Origin: Thermoplasmata archaeon
Lineage (GTDB): Archaea; Thermoplasmatota; Thermoplasmata; Halarchaeoplasmatales; Halarchaeoplasmataceae
Length of the DNA stretch: 10,283 bases
Direction: 5' to 3'
Assembly: GCA_019594305.1 (NCBI GenBank)
Contig: JAFDTZ010000079.1
Location: 1 to 10,283, forward strand
Position numbers and translations under genes: made by a program. Numbering within the stretch: the first letter of the stretch is position 1; each line of letters opens with the position of its first letter. Of the stretch, positions 1 through 6,179 are shown one piece after another. The notes under the pieces are model-generated. The model saw only the letters and a list, made by a program, of their open reading frames with translations. It was not told the DNA's origin and ran no database searches.

Positions 1-579
1 ACAGCCACACCAGACGAAGGCTGGTACTTCAGCCACTGGAGCGGCGATGTGCCTGAGAGTCAGGAAACAAATGAAAATATCACCATCGTGATGGACAGCG
101 ACAAAAACATCACAGCACACTTCCATGAAATATCGTATCCGAGCATCGAGATAATCTCGCCAGAATACGATAGAGTATTCGACTCCGGCTATGTCACGGT
201 AGAATGGCGTAGCGAGGAAGGTACGTACCCAGTATCACACTACGAGATTCGCCTGAACGACGGCAACTGGATGAACGTCGGCACGGCTACGACCCATACA
301 TTCACCGTCACCGAACCCGGTGATCACATCGTCTCCGTTAGAGTGTTCGACGATGCCGGCAACGTCGATGTTGACAGCACCAGATTCGCGATAGAGGATA
401 GCTCTGTATGGAATATCTGGTGGCTATTATTACTTGTGATCGTGATAATAGTCATCATCATATCCGTTTTTCTTAGAAAGCGATCGAGTGGTGAAAAAGA
501 TGAGATGATGCAGGAAGAGGAGGAACAGCTAACCGAAGAGCAGTTAACAGACGAAGCATTGCTCACAGAGGAAGGATGA
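1..579 (+). CDS. C-terminal part of a membrane-anchored surface protein (InlB-B-like repeat + Ig-like domain)
   Basis: The reading frame is open from the first base, so the 5' part of the gene lies outside the window. The first 40 or so codons read as the end of a divergent InlB-B-type repeat: GWYFSHWSGD, then a stretch ending in ITAHF, matching the family pattern of GW-x-F-x-x-WSGD followed by a Val/Thr-rich strand ending in A-x-F. Next comes a beta-rich segment of about 85 residues resembling an Ig/fibronectin-like domain (TVEW, HYEIRLNDG, VRVFDDAGN). One hydrophobic helix follows (about 409-474), then a basic RKR stop-transfer patch and an acidic tail of about 30 residues carrying LTEEQLTDEALLTEE. 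The inferred topology is outside repeats, one membrane anchor and a cytoplasmic tail. It is probably an adhesin, S-layer-associated or other envelope protein. The ligand is unknown. A GTG at 49 lies inside the repeat and is not a believable start. Confidence 0.8.
   Translation, partial: TATPDEGWYFSHWSGDVPESQETNENITIVMDSDKNITAHFHEISYPSIEIISPEYDRVFDSGYVTVEWRSEEGTYPVSHYEIRLNDGNWMNVGTATTHTFTVTEPGDHIVSVRVFDDAGNVDVDSTRFAIEDSSVWNIWWLLLLVIVIIVIIISVFLRKRSSGEKDEMMQEEEEQLTEEQLTDEALLTEEG
409..474 (+). other. Transmembrane helix of the surface protein
   Basis: About 22 residues are almost entirely Trp, Leu, Ile and Val, with no charge (WNIWWLLLLVIVIIVIII and on). They are flanked by an acidic extracellular-side residue pair and followed by RKR. 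The position near the C-terminus fits a single-pass anchor with the repeats outside and the acidic tail inside. Confidence 0.85.
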
Positions 580-621
580 ACACACCACCTCACCATTTAT
601 AATTCGAAGTCGGTTCATCGG

Positions 622-633
622 AAATATTTTTAA
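622..633 (+). promoter_or_regulatory. Probable TATA box for the rio1-dim2 unit
   Basis: The sequence AAATATTTTTAA is centred about 32 bases before the ATG at 661, with no ribosome-binding sequence in between. This spacing fits an archaeal promoter producing a leaderless, or nearly leaderless, transcript. The 81 bases between the upstream stop and this start hold nothing else that I can recognise. Confidence 0.5.
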
Positions 634-660
634 CCACGCCCATACCTCGTAACCTTGCAG

Positions 661-1431
661 ATGAGCTCAAGACAAGAGTATTCAGATCTCAACGAGAAGA
701 TACAGATACCAGGTAGAAAGACGGTGAACGAGGTCTTCGATGAAAGTACAATCAAAGCACTCTACAAGCTGATGACACAAGACGTGTTCGATTATATAGA
801 CTATCCCATCTCTACGGGTAAGGAGGCGAAGGTATTCAGAGGAGTTACAAAGGATGGTGAATCTCTAGCGATAAAGATAATGCGGATAAATACAGCCGTT
901 TTCAAGGATTACAGACAGTACATCGAAGGCGATTATCGCTTCAAAAAAGTGGGAAGAGGTAGGAAGATGATCTTCACATGGACTAAAAAAGAATTTTCTA
1001 ATTTAAAAAAGATGCACGACGGAGGTGTAAGGGTACCGGAGCCGATAACATTCAACAAGAATGTACTAGTGATGAAATGCCTGGAGGAGAATGATAGTCC
1101 GGCACCCATGCTCAAATTTTTGAATATGAGTGATAATTACGTAAATGCAATATACAAAGATGTGGTTGAAGACCTACGTAAACTCATACGCGAAGTTAAA
1201 TTGGTACACGGTGATCTCAGCGAGTACAATATATTGGTGATGGACGACCATCCTTACCTGATAGATGTATCCCAGGCAGTCCCCCTAACCCACCCACTAG
1301 CTCAGGACCTTTTCTACCGTGATGTTGACAATATTGTAAGATATTTTTCCTCTAAAGGTATTGAAGCTTCCAGAGAATCAATAATAGATAAAATACGTTT
1401 TGAAGAGGTGCTTGATGATGCCAAAGATTAG
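661..1431 (+). CDS. rio1: RIO1-type serine/threonine protein kinase
   Basis: This is an atypical protein kinase/ATPase of the RIO1 family (256 aa, normal archaeal length), acting in late 30S (pre-40S-like) subunit maturation in the cytoplasm. The nucleotide-binding loop STGKEAKV is at residues 51-58, the ATP-anchoring lysine at 72 (AIKI), the RIO1-type catalytic loop HGDLSEYN at 183-190 (catalytic Asp185, Asn190) and the metal-binding IDVSQ at 201-205 (Asp202). The RIO flexible loop falls at about 82-95. STGKEA and HGDLSEYN favour RIO1 over RIO2, and the N-terminal winged helix of RIO2 is absent. I chose ATG 661 because it fits a leaderless transcript. An in-frame TTG at 655 would add only two residues. 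The 3' end overlaps the KH gene by 14 bases, which suggests translational coupling with another ribosome-maturation factor. Confidence 0.95.
   Translation: MSSRQEYSDLNEKIQIPGRKTVNEVFDESTIKALYKLMTQDVFDYIDYPISTGKEAKVFRGVTKDGESLAIKIMRINTAVFKDYRQYIEGDYRFKKVGRGRKMIFTWTKKEFSNLKKMHDGGVRVPEPITFNKNVLVMKCLEENDSPAPMLKFLNMSDNYVNAIYKDVVEDLRKLIREVKLVHGDLSEYNILVMDDHPYLIDVSQAVPLTHPLAQDLFYRDVDNIVRYFSSKGIEASRESIIDKIRFEEVLDDAKD
1405..1410 (+). promoter_or_regulatory. Shine-Dalgarno site of the Dim2-like gene, inside rio1
   Basis: GAGGTG matches the archaeal anti-SD and lies 7 bases before ATG 1418. It decides against the upstream TTG start and places initiation within the last codons of rio1. Confidence 0.7.
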
Positions 1432-1960
1432 AATACCGAAGGATAGGATAGGAGTATTGATAGGTGATAAAGGCTCCTCGAAAAAACAGATAGAGGAAAA
1501 GACCGACTGCAAATTGGATATAGATTCCAACACAGGTGAGATAGATATAGAAACCGAAGAGATTGAAGATCCGCTAATGAAATTAAAGGTCCAGGATGTA
1601 GTTAAAGCCGTAGGTAGAGGCTTCAGTCCGGAGAAGGCACTCGATATACTGAAGGATGACGTTTATTTTGAATTGATAGATATAAAGAAATATGTGGGCC
1701 GAAGCCATAAAGCCATAAAGAGGATGAAGGGCAGGGTTATAGGTCGAGAAGGTCGGACAAGACAGCTAATCGAGGAACTTAGCGAGTGTCATGTGAGCGT
1801 ATACGGCCACACGGTCGCACTGGTGGGGCCACCCACGGAGATAAGGGTTGGCAGGAAGGCCGTACAGATGATACTAGATGGATCTGAACACAGCACGGTT
1901 TACAGCTACCTTGAAAGCAAGAGGGTTGAGATAAAGAAAGATAAGTTAGGCTTCTTCTGA
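1418..1960 (+). CDS. KH-domain RNA-binding protein, Dim2/Pno1-like
   Basis: This is an archaeal homologue of Dim2/Pno1 (180 aa), which in the studied systems binds near the 3' end of small-subunit rRNA and works with the Nob1 endonuclease and RIO kinases. Two KH modules are visible. The first carries the RNA-contact loop GDKG at residues 16-19 (GVLIGDKGSSKKQIEE). The second carries GREG at 109-112 (GRVIGREGRTRQLIEE). A helical stretch (about 52-98) lies between them and a short charged tail follows. Start choice: GAGGTG at 1405-1410 sits 7 bases before ATG 1418. ATG 1415 is adjacent and possible, and a TTG at 1400 would swallow the ribosome site. The ribosome site and start lie inside the end of rio1, so the two genes form one unit. 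Confidence 0.9.
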   Translation: MPKIRIPKDRIGVLIGDKGSSKKQIEEKTDCKLDIDSNTGEIDIETEEIEDPLMKLKVQDVVKAVGRGFSPEKALDILKDDVYFELIDIKKYVGRSHKAIKRMKGRVIGREGRTRQLIEELSECHVSVYGHTVALVGPPTEIRVGRKAVQMILDGSEHSTVYSYLESKRVEIKKDKLGFF

Positions 1961-1962
1961 CC

Positions 1963-4900
1963 CTACAGCCTCATCTCATCATCGACCTTCTTCTTTACGG
2001 TATAGATTGCCTCTCCGCATTCGGGGCATATATCATCCCTATGCTTTGATTTGCATTCTTGGCATAGAGGTAGTTCGCCGCAATCGTGCTTGTATTCGGT
2101 ACTTATACTACAGAAATAGCAGTTTTCTTCAGTCGGAACTTCCTCTTCATCGACCTCATCCTGCTCTTGGGATTTTTCTTCATCCTTATCTGTGGTTTCT
2201 TTTTTGGGAGGTTTTTCTTCTTTATTGTTTCCTCTAACACTATGTTCCTGTACCAGAGAAGTTATCTCTGTCTTAGGCGGTTTATAATCTTCACCTTGGA
2301 ATTTTTTCAGTGCTACCATGACTTTTTTCGCTTGATATATTCCTATGTTGAGATCGATAACAAGATTGAGGAAATTGCGCTTGTCCGGGGGAAGGTCGAG
2401 TACTCTCTTCCTGAGTAATCTTTCGGTCTTTTCATCAATCTGCTCTTCAGGAACTTCCATTTCACTGACCTCACGGATGTATTCCAGCACCCGTTTGGAT
2501 TCTTCTATGCTCTTATCCGGATAGGTAGCTACGATATCGCAAAGTCTTACTCCGTTTTTAATAAGATTGTCTCTGGAAGTTGTGGCTATTTTTGAGATTA
2601 CAGTCCGTGATGCACCTTCAAGTTTATCTTTTTCATTCTGTGGAAGAGTATTGAAATCCAGTGCTTCCCTCATGGAGAGGTAATTGAAAACTTTGTCTAT
2701 GTAATTATAGGGTATTTCACACTTTTTGAATGCCTCTTCCTTGGATATCATCCTGTTTCTCGTATATTCAAATTTTAATACGCTTCGGCCGTATTCTTCG
2801 AGTTTACGTTTTTTCTCCTTTTCGTTGGCTATTTCCAACCCTTCTTTAGCGGCATCGAATTCCTTGTCTATCTCCAGCGCCTTTTTGAAGGCTCTTATAG
2901 CCTTTTCGGAATTTGCCATTTCCAGTAAAACCCTGCCTTTACTGTTCCATGCGTACTTGTCTTCGTTTTTCAGTCCAATAGCTCTATCGTATGATTCCAT
3001 GGCTTCCCTGTAACGCTTAAGCTCCTCCAGTGCCCTGCCCCTTTCATACCATGCCTCTTGATAATCTTTGTTTACCGAGGTAGCTTCATCAAAGCTCTCA
3101 ACTGCTTTTTCATTGTTTCCCATCTCTACCAGAAGCTCTCCCTTTTTGAACAATAAGTTGCCATCTTCCGGATCTTTGAAGATAGCCTTTTCGTAGGCGG
3201 AGACGGCGTCAGCTTTTCTACCAAGATAATCATAACATTCGGCCATGGTGATCCAAATATTCTTATCGTCTACGCCTAATTTCATTGCCGTATCAAGAGA
3301 GCTGATAGCCTCCTCGTATTTTTCTAATTTCTCCGCTAAAAGCCCTTTGTACTTCCATGTTTGTCCGTCCTGGTCATTTATATTAAGAGATTCTTCGAAG
3401 ACCTCTTCCGCCTCTTCGTACTTGGAAAGCCCTATCAAACATCTTCCCTTCTTGTTGAGAAGGTATGTGTCTTCGGGTGTGAAGTCCAAAGCATTCTGAT
3501 ACCATTCTGCGGCTTCCTCCCATCTTTCCATCTTTGATAGGCATTCAGCTTTTCGTTTTATAGCATTGCGGTCTTCCTCATCGAGACCTAAAACTTCGTT
3601 GTAAGACCTTATAGCATTCTCATATTGCTCCAGATGTTCCAAGACCATACCCCGATTCATCCACATCTTTTTAGAGGCGGGATCCAATTCCAAAGCGCGA
3701 TCAAATACAGGTATGCTTTCCTCTTTCTTGTGTATGAACTTCAAACCGAGTGCCTTGTCTTGCCAAGCGGCAAGATTATTTGGGTCCAAATTTATTATAC
3801 GGTCGCAGAATTTTAAGACCTGTTTTGGCCTGTGCAGTGTCTTGAGAATCTCCTTTGCATGGATCAGATCTTCCAAGTTTTCTTCTATTTCAATAGCTTC
3901 CTTGTAACATCTTAAAGCAGCTTCGAATTCACCTAATTTACGCAGTGATTCTCCCTTGTCTCTCCAAGCAGCGATGTTGTTTCTATCTATATCCAGTATC
4001 TCGTTGCATGTACCTAGAATATCACTCCACCTGGTCAACTGTTTAAGAGAGTACTTTTTTTTCTCCAGAAGCTTGAGATCTCGGTGTTCCATTGAAAGTG
4101 CCCGATCATATGCCTTTACCGCTTCGTCGTGCCTTTCAAGTTCCGCCAGAGCTATTCCTTTACGTATATACGCGAACCTATACGAGGGATCTAGTTTCAG
4201 AGAATTTGTGAAGGCTTCCACCGCTTCTTCATATCTATCCAACCATCCGAGAGCTATACCTTTACTGTACCATATCTTGGCATTTTCAGGGTCCAATTCC
4301 AGGGATTTGTCGTATGATATCAAGGCCTCCTCATATCTATGAAGACCTTCCTGTGCCAAACCCATACCGTACCATATCTTCGAGTCCTTCGGATCCAGTT
4401 TTAAGGCTTTATCGTAAGCATTTATAGCCTCTTCATGCCTATTCATTTTACTTTTGCAGTGGGCTAGGTTATTCCAGTATCTTTTATCATCTGAATTTAT
4501 ACCGATAGCCTTTTCGAAACTTTGCATTGCATCTTCATATCTCTGCATTTTGTACTCGCACATTCCCTTTTCGTTCCAGTTATTAGATCTCTCCGGATCT
4601 AGCGCTAACCCTTTTTTGAAATCATCAATCGCCCTTTCGAAATTTTTATTCCTTTCGTAACTTTTAGCACGGTCGAAATAGGCCTCGATGTTGTTCTCGT
4701 CCAGCGAGATCAACCTATCTGCTACCGGAATCACCTCGGTGTATCTATTCAACCGTTTAAGTGCCTCTTTTTTGCCTTCTAACGTAGGTATATCGCTTTC
4801 TTTTATATTTATTGCCTGATCAAAACTTTCAAGTGCCTGTCCCGGTTGATTCAACTTTAAACATGCCTGTCCTCTGTCAAACCATGCATCCCAAAGGTTC

Positions 4901-6147
4901 TGGTCTATCTGTAACATCCGATCTGCAGTTCTAACAACGTCTGTCCATTTTTCAAGGTTTTTATATATCTCCTTTTCGTGTTTCAGCGCTTGTGTATCTC
5001 TAGGATTATATGTAAGTGACTCTTCAAATTGTTTTATCGCCCCTTCATAATCACCTAGCTTTTGTAATGCGATACCTTTATCGTAATGTGTACCTGCATC
5101 GGTAGGGTTTTTCTCGAGTATCTTATCGGCTACCCTTATTATCTCGTCATATTTACCGAGGGGTTTCAATGCCTCTTTCTTGTTTGATAGTATTTTGATA
5201 TCGTTTGGATCTATAGCTAGACCTTTATCAAAGGCGGTTACCGCCTCTCTGTATCTCTCAAGTTCATACAGTATCGTTCCTTTACGGTTCCATATGTCCT
5301 TGTCCTCGGGGTCGATCGATAGTGCCTGCGAATATGCATTTAATGTCTCGGCTTTCCGGCCTAATTTATAGAGGGTTACACCTTTCTCGATCCAGAGATG
5401 TTTGTTTTCAGGATCTATTTCGATACCGTTATCAAAGCAAACAACGGCGTCGTTGTTCTTTTCCATATCTCTGAGTGTGATTCCCTTGTATAACCATACC
5501 TTTTCCTGTTTCGTATCTATCTCCAATGACTTGTTGAAATTTTCGATAGCATCTTCGTAATTGCCTCCCAATCTCAATGCCCATCCTTTCTGAGCTAATA
5601 CTTTAGCATCCCACGGATTAATCTTCAATATCTTATCGTAGAGAAATACATTTTCCGGAGCTAACTTAATTGCGTCCTCGTAACTTCGAATGGCTTCTTT
5701 TGTTCTTCCCATCTTATTGAACACGTCCCCACGGTTGGTCAGAGTGTATATATCGTACTTGTTTATTTGGAGAGCTTTATTCAATATCTTCAAAGCTGAG
5801 ATCTCATTATTTTTCTCGGCCAACATCAATGCTTTATGGTTTAAAGCAGTTACATTGTTCGGATTAAGACTCAATGTTTTGTCCTCTATAAGTAGTCCCT
5901 CGTTTATAAATCCGAGATGATAGTACAACCAACCTAATTTGTCGTATAACTCAGATAGAGTTTCCACATCTTCAAAGGAACTTTCTTTATTTTGAAGGTG
6001 ACTCCACGTTTTGTCACATAACTCCTTTCCGCTTTGTACATTCCCGGAACGGTGCATTTCTTCGGCCTTATCCATGTACTTATTGGCCTTACTGATCGTC
6101 CTTTTATCCTTGTCTAGTAATTTGTCCAAAGAATCCATAAATCCCAT
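1963..6147 (-). CDS. Giant tetratricopeptide-repeat protein with C-terminal zinc-finger-like domain
   Basis: This 1394-residue protein has no signal peptide or membrane helix, so it is probably cytoplasmic. Residues 1-60 are helical and charged. About 30 TPR units of 34 residues fill 64-1099, with consensus W-x-x-K-G, then Y-x-E-A, then A-L-x-L-D-P. Residues 1108-1285 form a helical region I cannot assign. Part of it (MISKEEAFKKCEIPYNYIDK) could be a winged-helix-like element. A Lys/Glu-rich linker covers about 1287-1340. A Cys/His cluster (Cys1343, 1346, His1354, Cys1356, 1362, 1365, His1369, Cys1374, 1377) precedes the stop. TPR arrays bind partner proteins and the cluster should bind zinc, so a scaffold is the natural inference. 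No catalytic domain is recognisable. The ATG at 6147 is supported by AGGAGG 8 bases upstream. The gene follows purP by 32 bases and is probably cotranscribed with it. Its stop is 2 bases from the converging KH gene. Confidence 0.9.
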   Translation of the reverse strand: MGFMDSLDKLLDKDKRTISKANKYMDKAEEMHRSGNVQSGKELCDKTWSHLQNKESSFEDVETLSELYDKLGWLYYHLGFINEGLLIEDKTLSLNPNNVTALNHKALMLAEKNNEISALKILNKALQINKYDIYTLTNRGDVFNKMGRTKEAIRSYEDAIKLAPENVFLYDKILKINPWDAKVLAQKGWALRLGGNYEDAIENFNKSLEIDTKQEKVWLYKGITLRDMEKNNDAVVCFDNGIEIDPENKHLWIEKGVTLYKLGRKAETLNAYSQALSIDPEDKDIWNRKGTILYELERYREAVTAFDKGLAIDPNDIKILSNKKEALKPLGKYDEIIRVADKILEKNPTDAGTHYDKGIALQKLGDYEGAIKQFEESLTYNPRDTQALKHEKEIYKNLEKWTDVVRTADRMLQIDQNLWDAWFDRGQACLKLNQPGQALESFDQAINIKESDIPTLEGKKEALKRLNRYTEVIPVADRLISLDENNIEAYFDRAKSYERNKNFERAIDDFKKGLALDPERSNNWNEKGMCEYKMQRYEDAMQSFEKAIGINSDDKRYWNNLAHCKSKMNRHEEAINAYDKALKLDPKDSKIWYGMGLAQEGLHRYEEALISYDKSLELDPENAKIWYSKGIALGWLDRYEEAVEAFTNSLKLDPSYRFAYIRKGIALAELERHDEAVKAYDRALSMEHRDLKLLEKKKYSLKQLTRWSDILGTCNEILDIDRNNIAAWRDKGESLRKLGEFEAALRCYKEAIEIEENLEDLIHAKEILKTLHRPKQVLKFCDRIINLDPNNLAAWQDKALGLKFIHKKEESIPVFDRALELDPASKKMWMNRGMVLEHLEQYENAIRSYNEVLGLDEEDRNAIKRKAECLSKMERWEEAAEWYQNALDFTPEDTYLLNKKGRCLIGLSKYEEAEEVFEESLNINDQDGQTWKYKGLLAEKLEKYEEAISSLDTAMKLGVDDKNIWITMAECYDYLGRKADAVSAYEKAIFKDPEDGNLLFKKGELLVEMGNNEKAVESFDEATSVNKDYQEAWYERGRALEELKRYREAMESYDRAIGLKNEDKYAWNSKGRVLLEMANSEKAIRAFKKALEIDKEFDAAKEGLEIANEKEKKRKLEEYGRSVLKFEYTRNRMISKEEAFKKCEIPYNYIDKVFNYLSMREALDFNTLPQNEKDKLEGASRTVISKIATTSRDNLIKNGVRLCDIVATYPDKSIEESKRVLEYIREVSEMEVPEEQIDEKTERLLRKRVLDLPPDKRNFLNLVIDLNIGIYQAKKVMVALKKFQGEDYKPPKTEITSLVQEHSVRGNNKEEKPPKKETTDKDEEKSQEQDEVDEEEVPTEENCYFCSISTEYKHDCGELPLCQECKSKHRDDICPECGEAIYTVKKKVDDEMRL
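2017..2121 (-). other. Predicted zinc-binding Cys/His cluster at the C-terminus of the TPR protein
   Basis: The spacing is Cys-x2-Cys-x7-His-x-Cys-x5-Cys-x2-Cys-x8-Cys-x2-Cys, with an extra His between the last two pairs. That gives four ligand pairs within 35 residues, enough for two zinc ions. The order of pairs resembles a RING or other cross-brace finger as much as two tandem zinc ribbons. Metal binding is inferred from the spacing only. Confidence 0.75.
3667..4071 (-). repeat. Alternating two-TPR super-repeat, block 2
   Basis: Residues 693-827 repeat the same alternation twice. Units at 693-726 and 761-793 carry the K-rich start and [CF]-[CN/CD]-x-I-[LI] helix. Units at 727-760 and 794-827 begin AWRDKG and AWQDKA. 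It is separated from block 1 by five ordinary TPRs. Confidence 0.6.
4582..5193 (-). repeat. Alternating two-TPR (68-residue) super-repeat, block 1
   Basis: Six successive 34-residue units (residues 319-522) alternate between two types. One type has KK-E-A-L-K, then A-D-[KR]-x-[LI] (319-352, 387-420, 455-488). The other has [HW]YDKG/WFDRG/YFDRA (353-386, 421-454, 489-522). The repeating period is therefore 68 residues. Confidence 0.7.
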
Positions 6148-6155
6148 TTATTCGT

Positions 6156-6161
6156 CCTCCT
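6156..6161 (-). promoter_or_regulatory. Shine-Dalgarno site of the TPR gene
   Basis: AGGAGG lies 8 bases before the ATG, in the 32-base gap after purP (6148-6179). There is no TATA-like box in this gap, which supports expression from the purP promoter. Confidence 0.8.
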
Positions 6162-6179
6162 GAAAATTTCTTAACGGTT

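Larger units (their letters stand above)
2851..5958 (-). repeat. Array of about 30 TPR units (protein-level repeat)
   Basis: This covers residues about 64-1099 of the giant protein. From residue 183 on, units follow each other at a spacing of 34, with one 33-residue unit at 761-793. Recurrent features are Trp or Tyr near position 2, K-G at about 5-6, Leu at about 9, Y-E-E-A in the middle and L-D-P at the inter-unit turn. The repeats have diverged at the DNA level, so this is an old array and not a recent tandem expansion. Confidence 0.9.

Noticed and set aside
49..51. GTG as a start of the first gene
   Set aside because: The frame is open to base 1 and the codon lies inside an InlB-B-like repeat that begins before it. 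The gene is truncated by the window edge.
1400..1402. TTG as a start of the KH gene
   Set aside because: It would put the GAGGTG ribosome site inside the coding region and add residues outside the KH fold. ATG 1418 is correctly spaced.
2086..2418. Hydrophobic plus-strand open frame resembling a membrane protein
   Set aside because: The Phe/Leu richness comes from reading the complement of the Lys/Glu linker of the TPR protein. There is no ribosome site.
3956..4342. 128-codon open frame on the plus strand
   Set aside because: It is the antisense of the TPR array. The repeated S-S-Y-L and A-I-P-L words are the reverse reading of the TPR repeats, not a second repetitive protein.
1963..6147. 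Possible CRISPR or DNA tandem repeat because of regularly recurring words
   Set aside because: The period is about 102 bases with codon-level divergence and an intact reading frame, so the periodicity is that of TPR protein repeats.
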